Of a stretch of 64,000 nt of DNA, positions 25,512 to 34,487 are shown in pieces. The notes beneath the pieces were generated by a model. It searched no databases. It saw nothing but the letters and a program-made list of their open reading frames with translations, and had not been told where the DNA came from. A program made the translations under genes and the position numbers. The DNA lies in assembly GCF_002086635.1 (NCBI RefSeq), contig NZ_MVHD01000001.1, positions 62,001-126,000 of the forward strand, in the 5' to 3' direction. Within the stretch, counting starts at the first letter, position 1. Every line of letters begins with the position of its first letter. This stretch comes from Mycobacterium alsense (lineage in GTDB: Bacteria > Actinomycetota > Actinomycetes > Mycobacteriales > Mycobacteriaceae).

Positions 25512-28500
25512 ATGGGCCTCCATCTCCACCGTGCCGAACGCACCGACCTGCTCGCCGACGGTCTCGGCGCCCTGCTGGCCAACCCGTTGCCCGACCCGTT
25601 CGCCGAGGAGCTCGTGCTGGTGCCGGCGCGCGGTATCGAGCGCTGGCTGAGCCAACGGCTCTCGCACGTCCTGGGACGGCGGCCCGGTGCCGGCGACGGC
25701 GTATGCGCGGGCGTGGCGTTCCGCAGTCCGGGCTCGCTGCTCGCCGAAGTCACGGGCACCGTCGACGACGACCCATGGTCGCCGGAGGCGCTGACGTGGC
25801 CGCTGCTGGAGGTCATCGACTCCAGCCTCGACGAGCCGTGGTGCCGAACGCTGGCAAAGCACTTGGGCCACTTCGACACCGACGCGATCGAGGCCGAGGC
25901 CCGCAGGGGCCGTCGCTACGCGGTGGCGCGGCGGCTGGCCGGGCTGTTCACCTCTTACGCCCGGCAGCGTCCGCAGCTGCTGGTCGACTGGCTGGACGGC
26001 AACGCGGCCGGCCTCGACGAGGACCTGCTCTGGCAGCCGAAGCTATGGCGGTCGCTGGTCGAGCGCGTCGAGGCCGATCCCCCGCACGTCCGCCACCAGA
26101 AGACGGTCGCGCGGCTGCGCGAGGGGCCGAGTGACCTGCCGGAGCGGCTGTCGCTGTTCGGGCACACCCGCCTGGCGTGCACCGAAGTGGAGCTGCTCGA
26201 CGCGCTGGCGACCCACCACGACCTGCACCTGTGGCTGCCACACCCCAGCGACGAGCTGTGGCGGGCGCTGGCCGGCACCCACGGCGCGGTGCCGCGGTGC
26301 GCTGACAGCAGCCGGACCGCCGCCGGGCATCCGCTGCTCGAGACGCTGGGCCGCGACCTGCGCGAACTGCAGCGCACACTGCCCGCCGACCCGGCGAGTG
26401 ACGAATTTATCGGCGGCACAACCAGACCCGACACGCTGTTGGGCTGGCTGCAGGCCGACATCGCCGCCAATGCGGTCCGGCCCGACGGCCGGACGCTGGC
26501 CGCGGCGGACCGCTCGGTGCAGGTGCACAGCTGCCACGGCCCCACGCGACAGATCGACGTACTGCGTGAGGTGCTGCTCGGCCTCTTGGCGGGCGACCCG
26601 ACACTGGAGCCCCGCGACATCGTCGTGATGTGCCCCGACATCGAAAAGTACGCGCCGCTGATCATCGCGGGCTTCGGGCTCGGCGAGATCGCGGGCTTTG
26701 GGCTTGGGAGCCATCCCGCGCACCAACTGCGGGTGCGCCTCGCCGACCGCTCGCTGACGCAGACCAATGGGCTGCTGGGTGTGGTCGCCGAATTGCTGGG
26801 CATCGCGGACACCCGGGCCACCGCCAGCCAGGTGCTCAACCTCGCCCAGGCCCAGCCGGTGCGGGCCCGGTTCGGGTTCACCGACGACGACCTCGACACG
26901 GTCACCGAATGGGTCCGTTCGGCAAACATCCGGTGGGGCTTCGACCCGGAGTACCGCCGGCCGTACGGCCTGGACAAGATCGTGCACAACACCTGGCGGT
27001 TCGGCCTCGACCGCATCTTGGCCGGGGTCGCGATGTCCGACGACTCGCAGGCCTGGCTGGGCACCGCGCTGCCCCTCGACGACGTCGGCAGCAACCGGGT
27101 GGAGCTGGCCGGGCGGCTCGCCGACTACGTAGGCCGCTTGCAGAGCATTGTCCAAAGCCTCAGCGGCACACAATCATTGGTCGACTGGCTGGACGCGCTG
27201 GCCGTCGGCATCGGCGCACTCACCCATTCGCACGACGCCTGGGAGACTGCGCAACTGCAGCGGGAGTTCGCCGAGATCGTCGCGCGCGCCGGCGCCCGGG
27301 CATCGGCGCCGCTGCGGCTGCCCGACGTGCGTGCGCTGCTGTCCTCGCAATTGGCCGGCCGACCCACCCGGGCCAACTTCCGCACCGGCACCCTCACCGC
27401 GTGCACCATGGTCCCCATGCGTTCGGTGCCCCACCGGGTGGTGTGCCTGGTCGGGCTCGATGACGGCGCCTTCCCGCGGCTGGACGTTCCCGACGGCGAC
27501 GACGCGCTGGCGCGCGCGCCGATGACCGGAGAGCGCGACATCCGTTCCGAGGACCGGCAATTGCTGCTCGACGCGGTCTGTGCGGCGGGCGAGACGCTGG
27601 TGATCACCTACACGGGCAACGACGAGCACACCGGTCATCCGCGGCCGCCCGCGGTTCCCCTCGCCGAGGTGCTCGACGCGCTGGACCAGACGACCGAAAC
27701 CCCGGTCCGCGAACACGTCCTGACCCAGCACCCCTTGCAGCCGTTCGACCGCAAGAACGTCACCCCCGGCGCCCTGGCGCCCGGCCAGGCGTTCACTTTC
27801 GACCCGGCGGCGCTGGCGGCCGCGCAGGCGGCCACTGGCGAGCGCCGCGCGCCAACGGCTTTCATCACCGGCGCACTGCCGGCCGCACCGCTCGGCGACG
27901 TGTCCCTGGCCGACCTGCTCGACTTCTTCAAGGACCCGGTCAAGGGGTTCTTCCGGGCGCTCGACTGCACGCTGCCGTGGGATGTCGACGGGATCGAGGA
28001 CGAAATGCCCGTCGACATCGACCCGCTGCAGTCGTGGGTGGTCGGCGATCGGATGCTGCACGACATGTTGCGGGGCATGGACCGCAAGGTGGCGATGAAC
28101 GCCGAATGGCGCCGCGGTACCCTGCCGCCCCAGCGCCTGGGTTGGCGCAAGGCCGAAGCGATCAGCCAGACGGCGGCCCGGCTGGCCGACACCGCCCGAA
28201 GCCACCAACGGGTGCAGGCGCGGGCGTACGACGTCGCGGTCGGCCTGGGTGCCGGCCGTCGCGTCACCGGCACCGTCAATCGGGTGTTCGAAAACCGCAT
28301 CGTCGACGTGAGCTACTCGAGGTTGGCCGCCAAACACAAACTCCAGGCGTGGATCTCCCTGGTTGCGCTCGCCGCCGGCCGCCCGGACGGCGACTGGACG
28401 GCGATCTGCGTCGGGCGCGGCGGCAAGGACACCATCGAGGTCTGCGGGCTGGGCGCCCCGGCCGACCCCGTGACCGTAATACGGGACCTGGTAAGAATTT

Positions 28501-28805
28501 TCGACGCGGGACGGCGGGAGCCGCTGCCGCTGCCACTCAAGACCTCCTATGCCTGGGCGGAACGCCGGCACCGCGGAAGGGATCCGGTGAAATACGCCCG
28601 CGGTAAGTGGGAGTCCAACAACTTTCACGACGGCGAGGACGGTGAGCGGGCGCACGTGCGGGTGTGGGGACCCAGGGCCCCGTTCGATGTGTTGCTGGGG
28701 CCGCCCGATCCGGATCTGGGCATGCCGGGCGAGGACACCCGGCTGGGTGCGCTGGCTGCCCGCCTGTGGCTGCCGCTGCTGGCCGCGGAGAGGCGCCCGG
28801 GCTGA
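25512..28805 (+). CDS. recC: exodeoxyribonuclease V subunit RecC
   Basis: RecC subunit of the RecBCD helicase-nuclease, which binds and splits duplex ends and recognises Chi-like sites. 1,097 residues, the same as the M. tuberculosis protein. Seen: an N-terminal helicase-like domain without Walker residues (LLADGLGALLANPLPDPF, VLVPARGIERWLSQRL), CHGPTRQIDVLREVLL, MCPDIEKYAPLI, and the C-terminal nuclease-like domain LADLLDFFKDPVKGFFR. The stop overlaps the recB start by one base. In mycobacteria RecBCD works mainly in single-strand annealing. Starts recC-recB-recD; ATG at 25512. Confidence 0.94.
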   Translation: MGLHLHRAERTDLLADGLGALLANPLPDPFAEELVLVPARGIERWLSQRLSHVLGRRPGAGDGVCAGVAFRSPGSLLAEVTGTVDDDPWSPEALTWPLLEVIDSSLDEPWCRTLAKHLGHFDTDAIEAEARRGRRYAVARRLAGLFTSYARQRPQLLVDWLDGNAAGLDEDLLWQPKLWRSLVERVEADPPHVRHQKTVARLREGPSDLPERLSLFGHTRLACTEVELLDALATHHDLHLWLPHPSDELWRALAGTHGAVPRCADSSRTAAGHPLLETLGRDLRELQRTLPADPASDEFIGGTTRPDTLLGWLQADIAANAVRPDGRTLAAADRSVQVHSCHGPTRQIDVLREVLLGLLAGDPTLEPRDIVVMCPDIEKYAPLIIAGFGLGEIAGFGLGSHPAHQLRVRLADRSLTQTNGLLGVVAELLGIADTRATASQVLNLAQAQPVRARFGFTDDDLDTVTEWVRSANIRWGFDPEYRRPYGLDKIVHNTWRFGLDRILAGVAMSDDSQAWLGTALPLDDVGSNRVELAGRLADYVGRLQSIVQSLSGTQSLVDWLDALAVGIGALTHSHDAWETAQLQREFAEIVARAGARASAPLRLPDVRALLSSQLAGRPTRANFRTGTLTACTMVPMRSVPHRVVCLVGLDDGAFPRLDVPDGDDALARAPMTGERDIRSEDRQLLLDAVCAAGETLVITYTGNDEHTGHPRPPAVPLAEVLDALDQTTETPVREHVLTQHPLQPFDRKNVTPGALAPGQAFTFDPAALAAAQAATGERRAPTAFITGALPAAPLGDVSLADLLDFFKDPVKGFFRALDCTLPWDVDGIEDEMPVDIDPLQSWVVGDRMLHDMLRGMDRKVAMNAEWRRGTLPPQRLGWRKAEAISQTAARLADTARSHQRVQARAYDVAVGLGAGRRVTGTVNRVFENRIVDVSYSRLAAKHKLQAWISLVALAAGRPDGDWTAICVGRGGKDTIEVCGLGAPADPVTVIRDLVRIFDAGRREPLPLPLKTSYAWAERRHRGRDPVKYARGKWESNNFHDGEDGERAHVRVWGPRAPFDVLLGPPDPDLGMPGEDTRLGALAARLWLPLLAAERRPG

Positions 28806-31800
28806 TGGATCCGTTCAACCTGTTGGGGCCGCTGCCGGCCTCGGGCTCCACCACCGTGCTGGAGGCCAGCGCCGGTACCGGCAAGACCTTCGCGCTGGCG
28901 GGGCTGGTCACCCGCTATCTCGCCGAGGCCGGCGCGACGCTCGACGAGATGCTGCTGATCACGTTCAACCGGGCCGCCAGCCGCGAGCTGCGCGAACGCG
29001 TGCGCGATCAGATCGCCCAGGCGGTCGCCGCCCTGGAGGGCCGGGCCGAGCCGGCCAACGACCTCGTCGAGCACCTGACGCGCGGCGTCGACGCCGAGCG
29101 TGCCCTGCGGCGGACCCGGCTGCGTGACGCGCTGGCGAACTTCGACGCCGCCACCATCGCGACCACGCACGAGTTCTGCGCGAGGGTGCTGAAATCGCTT
29201 GGCGTGGCCGGTGATACGGCCGAGGGCGTCACACTTGTCGAAAGCCTCGATGACCTGGTCACCGAAATCGCCGACGACCTTTACCTCGCCCGATTCGGCG
29301 GTGGCGAAGGCGGGCCGCCGCTGACCTATCAGGAGGCGCTCACCCTGGCCCGCGAGGTCGTCGACGACCCGTGCGCGGAGCTGCGGCCGCTCGATCCCGA
29401 GCCGGACAGCACGCCCGCGGCCCGGCTGCGCTTCGCCAATGACGTGCTCACCGAGCTCGAGCATCGCAAGCGCCGCCAGGGCGTCGCCGGCTTCAACGAC
29501 CTGCTGACCGGGCTGGCGAAAGCCCTTGCGGCAGAGGACTCACCGGCCCGCACGCGGATGCGCGGGCGGTGGCGGATCGTGCTGGTCGACGAGTTCCAAG
29601 ACACCGACCCCATCCAGTGGCGGGTGCTCGAGTGCGCGTTCGCGGGCCACTCCACGCTGATCCTGATCGGCGACCCCAAGCAGGCCATCTACGGCTTCCG
29701 CGGCGGCGACATCCACACCTACCTCAGGGCCGCGCGCGCCGCCGAAGCCCGCTACACGCTGGGCGTCAACTGGCGCAGCGACCGCGCGCTGGTGGACAGC
29801 TTGCAGACCGTGTTGCGCGGTGCGGCGCTGGGCCATCCGGACATCGTCGTGCACGGGATCCACGCCCAGCACGGCGGACACCGGCTGGCCGGGGCGGCGC
29901 ACAACGCGCCGTTCCGGTTGCGGGTCGTCAAGCGCCCCGCCCTCGGTTACGACGGGACCGACAACATCCCGATTGACGCGTTGCGCGGGCACATCCCCGC
30001 CGATCTGGCCGGCGACATCGGCGCGCTGCTGGCCTCCGGCGCCACCTACGACGGCCGGCCCGTCGAGGCCGGTGATATCGCGGTGATCGTCGAGCAGCAC
30101 CGGGACGCGCGGGCCTGCCGGGACGCGCTCGCCGCGGCCGGCATCCCCGCTGTCTACACCGGCGACACCGACGTCTTCGAGTCGCAGGCCGCCAAGGATT
30201 GGCTGTGCCTGCTGGAGGCGTTCGACGCCCCGCACCGCAGCGGGCTGGTGCGCGCCGCGGCGTGCACGATGTTCTTCGGCGAGACCGCGGAAACCCTTGC
30301 CGCCGAGGGCGACGCGCTGACCGACCGGGTGTCCACCGCGCTACGGGAATGGGCCTCCCAGGCGCGTCAGCGCGGGATCGCCGCGGTCTTCGAGGCCGCG
30401 CAGCTGCGCGGGTTGGGCCGTCGCGTGCTGGCGCAATGGGGCGGCGAGCGGCACATGACCGACCTGGCGCACATCGCGCAGTTGCTGCACGAAACCGCGC
30501 ATCGCGAACGCTACGGCCTTCCGGCGCTGCGCGATTGGCTGCGCCGCCAATGCGCCGACCGTACCGGCGCGTCCGAGCGCAACCGTCGCTTGGACAGCGA
30601 CGCCGCCGCGGTGCAGATCATGACGGTGTTCGTGGCCAAGGGGCTGCAGTTCCCGATCGTGTATCTGCCGTTCGCCTTCAACCGTAACGTCCGCAAGGGT
30701 GACATCCGGCTCTATCACGACGAGAACGACACCCGCTGTCTGCACATCGGCGGTGCGGACAGCCCCGATCGTCGCCGCGTCGAGGAGCTCTACCGGACCG
30801 AGGAGGCGCGCAACAACATTCGGGTCACCTACGTCGCGCTGACCCGGGCCCAATCGCAGGTGGTGGCGTGGTGGGCACCGTCGGCCGACGAGCGCAACGG
30901 CGGGCTGTCGCGGCTGCTGCGGGGCCGTGGCATGGGTGAGGCGCCGGTGCCGGACAGGTGCGACGCGGCGATCACCGACGACGACGCCTGGGCGCTGTTC
31001 ACGCGGTGGCAGGGCGCCGGCGGACCCTCGGTGGAGGAGTCCGCGGTCGTGCCGCCGGCGGCCAGGCCCGCCGCGCCACCCGTCCCCCGCTTCGAGGTGC
31101 GGCATTTCCATCGCACGATCGACACCGGATGGCGACGCACCTCGTACTCGGCGCTGGTCCGCGGTAGTGAATCCGCCGGCCCGGCCGGCACGGACAGCGA
31201 GCCCGAGGTCGGTGTGCGCGACGACGAGGCGGAGGCCGTCGTGGTCACCGCGCCGGGTGTCGGCCAGGACATCGAGTCGCCGCTGACCGGGATGCCGGCC
31301 GGCGCGGCATTCGGGTCGCTGGTGCACGCGGTGCTCGAGAGCGCCGATCCCGCCGCGCCCGACTTGGCCGCCGAACTGGAAGCACAAGTTCGGCGGCATT
31401 TGCCCTGGTGGCCGGTCGACGTCGATCCGGCCGCGCTGGCCGCCGCCCTGGTGCCGATGAATGCAACGACGTTGGGGCCGCTGGCCGGCGGGCTGACGTT
31501 GGGCCAGATCGGATTGCGGGACCGCCTGCGGGAGTTGGAGTTCGAAATCCCACTGGCCGGCGGTGACGTGCGTGTCGCCGCGCCCGACGTCTCGTTGTCC
31601 GACGTGGGCGCGCTGCTGCGCGGCCGCCTGCCCCCCGGCGATCCGTTCGAGCCGTACGCCGAACGATTGACGTCGGCAGAGCTGGGTGGTCAATCGCTGC
31701 GCGGCTACCTGTCCGGCTCGATCGACGCTTTGCTGCGATTGCCCGATCAGCGTTACCTGGTGGTTGATTACAAAACCAACAACCTCGGTGACAGCGCCGC

Positions 31801-32086
31801 CGACTACGGCCGGGACCGGTTGATCGAGGCCATGTTGCATTCGGACTACCCGCTGCAGGCGCTGCTGTATACCGTTGTGCTGCACCGGTTTCTGCGGTGG
31901 CGGCAGCCCGGGTACGAGGCGTCACGGCACCTGGGCGGGGTGCTGTATCTGTTTGTGCGGGGCATGTGCGGGGCGGGCACGCCGATTGTCGACGGCCATC
32001 CGTGCGGGGTGTTCGGGTGGCAGCCGCCGGCCGGGCTGGTCGCAGCGCTCTCGGATCTGTTGGACGAGGGAAGGCGTGCCGCGTGA
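28805..32086 (+). CDS. recB: exodeoxyribonuclease V subunit RecB
   Basis: Motor and nuclease subunit of RecBCD. 1,093 residues. UvrD-like helicase motifs: Walker A LEASAGTGKTFALAG (about residues 17-31), motif Ia LITFNRAASRELRERV, motif II LVDEFQDTDPIQW, motif III DPKQAIYGFRGGDIHTY, motif V/VI VFVAKGLQFPIVYLP and NNIRVTYVALTRAQS. The C-terminal RecB nuclease domain has GSLVHAVLES and the catalytic VDYKTNNLG. ATG at 28805 sits in TGATG shared with the recC stop; the recD start overlaps its stop by four bases. The three are one translationally coupled operon. Confidence 0.96.
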   Translation: MDPFNLLGPLPASGSTTVLEASAGTGKTFALAGLVTRYLAEAGATLDEMLLITFNRAASRELRERVRDQIAQAVAALEGRAEPANDLVEHLTRGVDAERALRRTRLRDALANFDAATIATTHEFCARVLKSLGVAGDTAEGVTLVESLDDLVTEIADDLYLARFGGGEGGPPLTYQEALTLAREVVDDPCAELRPLDPEPDSTPAARLRFANDVLTELEHRKRRQGVAGFNDLLTGLAKALAAEDSPARTRMRGRWRIVLVDEFQDTDPIQWRVLECAFAGHSTLILIGDPKQAIYGFRGGDIHTYLRAARAAEARYTLGVNWRSDRALVDSLQTVLRGAALGHPDIVVHGIHAQHGGHRLAGAAHNAPFRLRVVKRPALGYDGTDNIPIDALRGHIPADLAGDIGALLASGATYDGRPVEAGDIAVIVEQHRDARACRDALAAAGIPAVYTGDTDVFESQAAKDWLCLLEAFDAPHRSGLVRAAACTMFFGETAETLAAEGDALTDRVSTALREWASQARQRGIAAVFEAAQLRGLGRRVLAQWGGERHMTDLAHIAQLLHETAHRERYGLPALRDWLRRQCADRTGASERNRRLDSDAAAVQIMTVFVAKGLQFPIVYLPFAFNRNVRKGDIRLYHDENDTRCLHIGGADSPDRRRVEELYRTEEARNNIRVTYVALTRAQSQVVAWWAPSADERNGGLSRLLRGRGMGEAPVPDRCDAAITDDDAWALFTRWQGAGGPSVEESAVVPPAARPAAPPVPRFEVRHFHRTIDTGWRRTSYSALVRGSESAGPAGTDSEPEVGVRDDEAEAVVVTAPGVGQDIESPLTGMPAGAAFGSLVHAVLESADPAAPDLAAELEAQVRRHLPWWPVDVDPAALAAALVPMNATTLGPLAGGLTLGQIGLRDRLRELEFEIPLAGGDVRVAAPDVSLSDVGALLRGRLPPGDPFEPYAERLTSAELGGQSLRGYLSGSIDALLRLPDQRYLVVDYKTNNLGDSAADYGRDRLIEAMLHSDYPLQALLYTVVLHRFLRWRQPGYEASRHLGGVLYLFVRGMCGAGTPIVDGHPCGVFGWQPPAGLVAALSDLLDEGRRAA

Positions 32087-33813
32087 CCGCCGATGTCGAG
32101 GTTGCGGTCGGCGCCGAAGGCCTGCTGCGCGCCTTCAACGAGGCCGGAGTCCTCGACGTCGCGGATGTGCATGTGGCGCAACGGCTCTGCGCGCTGGCCG
32201 GCGAGGGCGACGAGCGGGTGGCGCTGGCGGTGGCGCTGGCGGTGCGTGCGCTGCGGGGCGGATCGGTGTGCGTCGATCTGCCGACGATCGCGGGGGTGGT
32301 GGGAGTCGACGACGTGGCGTGGCCCGATCCGTCGGAGTGGCTGGCCGCGGTGCGGGCGAGCACGTTGGCGGACGCCCCGCAGGTGCTACATCTCTATGAC
32401 GACCGGCTGCTGTACCTCGACCGGTATTGGCGCGAGGAAAAGCAGGTGTGCGACGACCTGATCGCGCTGCTGGCGTCCAGGCCGCTGGCCGCAGCCCGCG
32501 CCTCCGAGCGACTTTTCCCGCCCGATCACCCCGAGCAGCGCGAAGCCGCGGAAATTGCGCTGTCGCAGGCGGTCACGGTGCTCACCGGTGGGCCCGGGAC
32601 CGGCAAGACCTCTACGGTCGCCCGCCTGCTCGCGGAGGTGGCCGAACAGGCCGAGGTCGCCGGCTTCGCGCCGCCGCGGATCGCGCTGGCGGCCCCGACG
32701 GGCAAGGCGGCGGCTCGGCTGGCCGAAGCCGTGCAGCTTCAGTTGGCCCGGCTGGATGCGGCCGACCGCGCGCGGCTGGGCGGGCTGGAGGCGATGACGC
32801 TGCATCGGTTGCTGGGCCGCCGGCCGGACTCGTCGTCGCGGTTCCGCCACGATCGCGGAAACCGGTTGCCGCACGACGTGATTGTGGTCGACGAGACGTC
32901 GATGGTGTCGCTGACCCTGATGGCGCGGCTGCTGGAGGCGGTGCGTCCGGATGCCCGGCTGATTCTGGTCGGCGATCCCGATCAGCTGGCATCGGTCGAG
33001 GCCGGCGCGGTGCTCGCCGACCTGGTGGACGGGTTGTCGGGCCGCGACGACGTGCGCGTGGCGGCGTTGCGGACGTCGTACCGATTCGGGAAGTCGATCG
33101 GACTTCTCGCCGACGCGATCCGGACCGGAGACTCCGATGGTGCGCTGGCGTTGCTGCGGTCGGGCGACGAGCATATCGAGTTCATCGAATGCAACGAGGG
33201 CGACGATCCTTCCGATCGGTTGCGGTCGGTCCTGCTGCCGCACGCGCTTCGGTTGCGCGAGGCGGCCTTGTTGGGGGCCGCCGACGTTGCCCTGGCGGGG
33301 CTGGACGCGCATCGGCTGCTGTGCGCGCACCGGCAGGGGCCGTTCGGGGTGCGGCGCTGGAATCGGCAAGTGGAGCAGTGGCTTTCGGAGGAGACCGGCC
33401 TGCCGCCGTGGTCGGAGTGGTACGCCGGGCGCCCGCTACTGGTGACCGCGAACGACTATGCGCTGCGCGTCTACAACGGCGACACCGGTGTGGCGGTGAC
33501 GGGTCCCGACGGCTTGCGGGCCATCATCGCCGCCGCGGCCGGGCCGCTGGATTTCGCGATCAGCCGACTCAGCGACGTCGAAACCATGCACGCGATGACG
33601 ATCCACAAGTCACAGGGCAGCCAGGCCGACGAGGTGACGGTGCTGCTACCGGGCGAGGAATCGCGGCTGCTGACGCGGGAATTGTTCTATACCGCGGTGA
33701 CCCGCGCGAAGGAGAAGGTGCGCGTGGTCGGGTCCGAGGACTCCGCGCGGGCTGCGATCGGGCGGCGGGCGATGCGGGCCAGCGGGTTGGCGGATCGGCT
33801 GCGGGCGACATGA
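32083..33813 (+). CDS. recD: exodeoxyribonuclease V subunit RecD
   Basis: 5'-3' superfamily 1B helicase of RecBCD. 576 residues. Motif I is VLTGGPGTGKTSTVARLL (about residues 167-184), Ia LAAPTGKAAARLAEA, II VVDETSMVSLTLMA, III LILVGDPDQLASVEAGAVL, V/VI MHAMTIHKSQGSQADEV and LFYTAVTRAKEKV. GTG at 32083 overlaps the recB stop (GTGA). Ends two bases before the convergent vapC stop. Confidence 0.96.
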   Translation: MTADVEVAVGAEGLLRAFNEAGVLDVADVHVAQRLCALAGEGDERVALAVALAVRALRGGSVCVDLPTIAGVVGVDDVAWPDPSEWLAAVRASTLADAPQVLHLYDDRLLYLDRYWREEKQVCDDLIALLASRPLAAARASERLFPPDHPEQREAAEIALSQAVTVLTGGPGTGKTSTVARLLAEVAEQAEVAGFAPPRIALAAPTGKAAARLAEAVQLQLARLDAADRARLGGLEAMTLHRLLGRRPDSSSRFRHDRGNRLPHDVIVVDETSMVSLTLMARLLEAVRPDARLILVGDPDQLASVEAGAVLADLVDGLSGRDDVRVAALRTSYRFGKSIGLLADAIRTGDSDGALALLRSGDEHIEFIECNEGDDPSDRLRSVLLPHALRLREAALLGAADVALAGLDAHRLLCAHRQGPFGVRRWNRQVEQWLSEETGLPPWSEWYAGRPLLVTANDYALRVYNGDTGVAVTGPDGLRAIIAAAAGPLDFAISRLSDVETMHAMTIHKSQGSQADEVTVLLPGEESRLLTRELFYTAVTRAKEKVRVVGSEDSARAAIGRRAMRASGLADRLRAT

Positions 33814-33815
33814 GG

Positions 33816-34220
33816 CTAATCGAACGCCGTGGGAATGAGCACCGCGACATCGCGGTGCAGGTGCGCCAGGCCGCTATCGAAGGTTGCCAACTGCGCTTTG
33901 CGACTTCGGGCCAGGTGAGCAAGGTAGGCATCTGTTACCTGTCGGTGCCCGACCACCCCTCCGATCTCGACGTCGGCGAACGAGATGTCGTCAGGCCAGA
34001 ACTCGTGGCCAGCCGCGCTTTCGATCAGGCTGACCACGTCTCGCGCACCCGCCGCCGAATGACCTTTGCGCACCAGGAATCGGACAAGGCTTCCCTGTGT
34101 GATCGGGCAGGTCGCAAACCCGGCGCCCGATGCCGACAGCCATTCGACGGCGGACTCATGATGCACATGCTCGGTGACGATCGCCGCGATGAGCACGTTG
34201 GCGTCAAGCAGCGCCGTCAC
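33816..34220 (-). CDS. vapC: VapC-type PIN-domain ribonuclease toxin
   Basis: Toxin of a type II VapBC system; VapC proteins cleave specific tRNA or rRNA. 134 residues. PIN-domain acidic residues are seen in LLDANVLIA (Asp at about 6), TDAYLAHLA, and ATFDSGLAHL; the region after the first strand (CPITQGSLVRFLV) lacks the usual glutamate, as in a subset of the family. GTG at 34220 overlaps the vapB stop (GTGA); a TTG one codon earlier is less likely. It is not close to M. tuberculosis VapC5, which sits at the same locus, so no number is given. Confidence 0.88.
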   Translation of the reverse strand: MTALLDANVLIAAIVTEHVHHESAVEWLSASGAGFATCPITQGSLVRFLVRKGHSAAGARDVVSLIESAAGHEFWPDDISFADVEIGGVVGHRQVTDAYLAHLARSRKAQLATFDSGLAHLHRDVAVLIPTAFD

Positions 34221-34444
34221 CAATCATCCTCCAGTGCCCGCACGTCTTCCGAGGTCACGACGGTCCCGACGCTCACCAGCGGCAGGCCCGTCTTCGGGTC
34301 TCGGGCGGGGGCGCCGGCGCCCTCGCTTTTGAGGCCGCGGCGCATGAGGTCGGCGACCGTTTCGCTCAGCGTGCGGTGGGTGTCCCGGGCGATCGCCAGC
34401 GCCTGCCTGTGGAGATCCTCCGGAAGGTCGATCGTCGTACGCAT
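34217..34444 (-). CDS. vapB: VapB-type ribbon-helix-helix antitoxin
   Basis: Antitoxin of 75 residues, neutralising VapC and repressing the operon. MRTTIDLPEDLHRQALAIARDTHRTLSETV is a ribbon-helix-helix N-terminus; the C-terminal tail (GTVVTSEDVRALEDDW) is acidic and would thread into the toxin active site. ATG at 34444; longer in-frame openings run through the upstream palindrome and are not used. A 36-base palindrome lies eight bases before the start and is the predicted operator. Confidence 0.88.
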   Translation of the reverse strand: MRTTIDLPEDLHRQALAIARDTHRTLSETVADLMRRGLKSEGAGAPARDPKTGLPLVSVGTVVTSEDVRALEDDW

Positions 34445-34451
34445 ACCCGAT

Positions 34452-34487
34452 CTTAGCATCAGCGCATCACGATGCGCTGATGCTAAG
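34452..34487. promoter_or_regulatory. perfect 17+17 bp palindrome: vapBC operator and likely terminator
   Basis: Arms 34452-34468 (CTTAGCATCAGCGCATC) and 34471-34487 are exact reverse complements separated by only AC. Each arm holds GCATC twice. It lies seven bases upstream of the vapB start, where the VapBC complex of other systems binds, and immediately after the stop of the unknown gene on the same strand (34488), where the hairpin could also end that transcript. Confidence 0.75.

Noticed and set aside
33816-34444. Ortholog of vapBC5, which is at the equivalent place in H37Rv
   Set aside because: The toxin sequence does not resemble VapC5 as I recall it, so only the family name is given.
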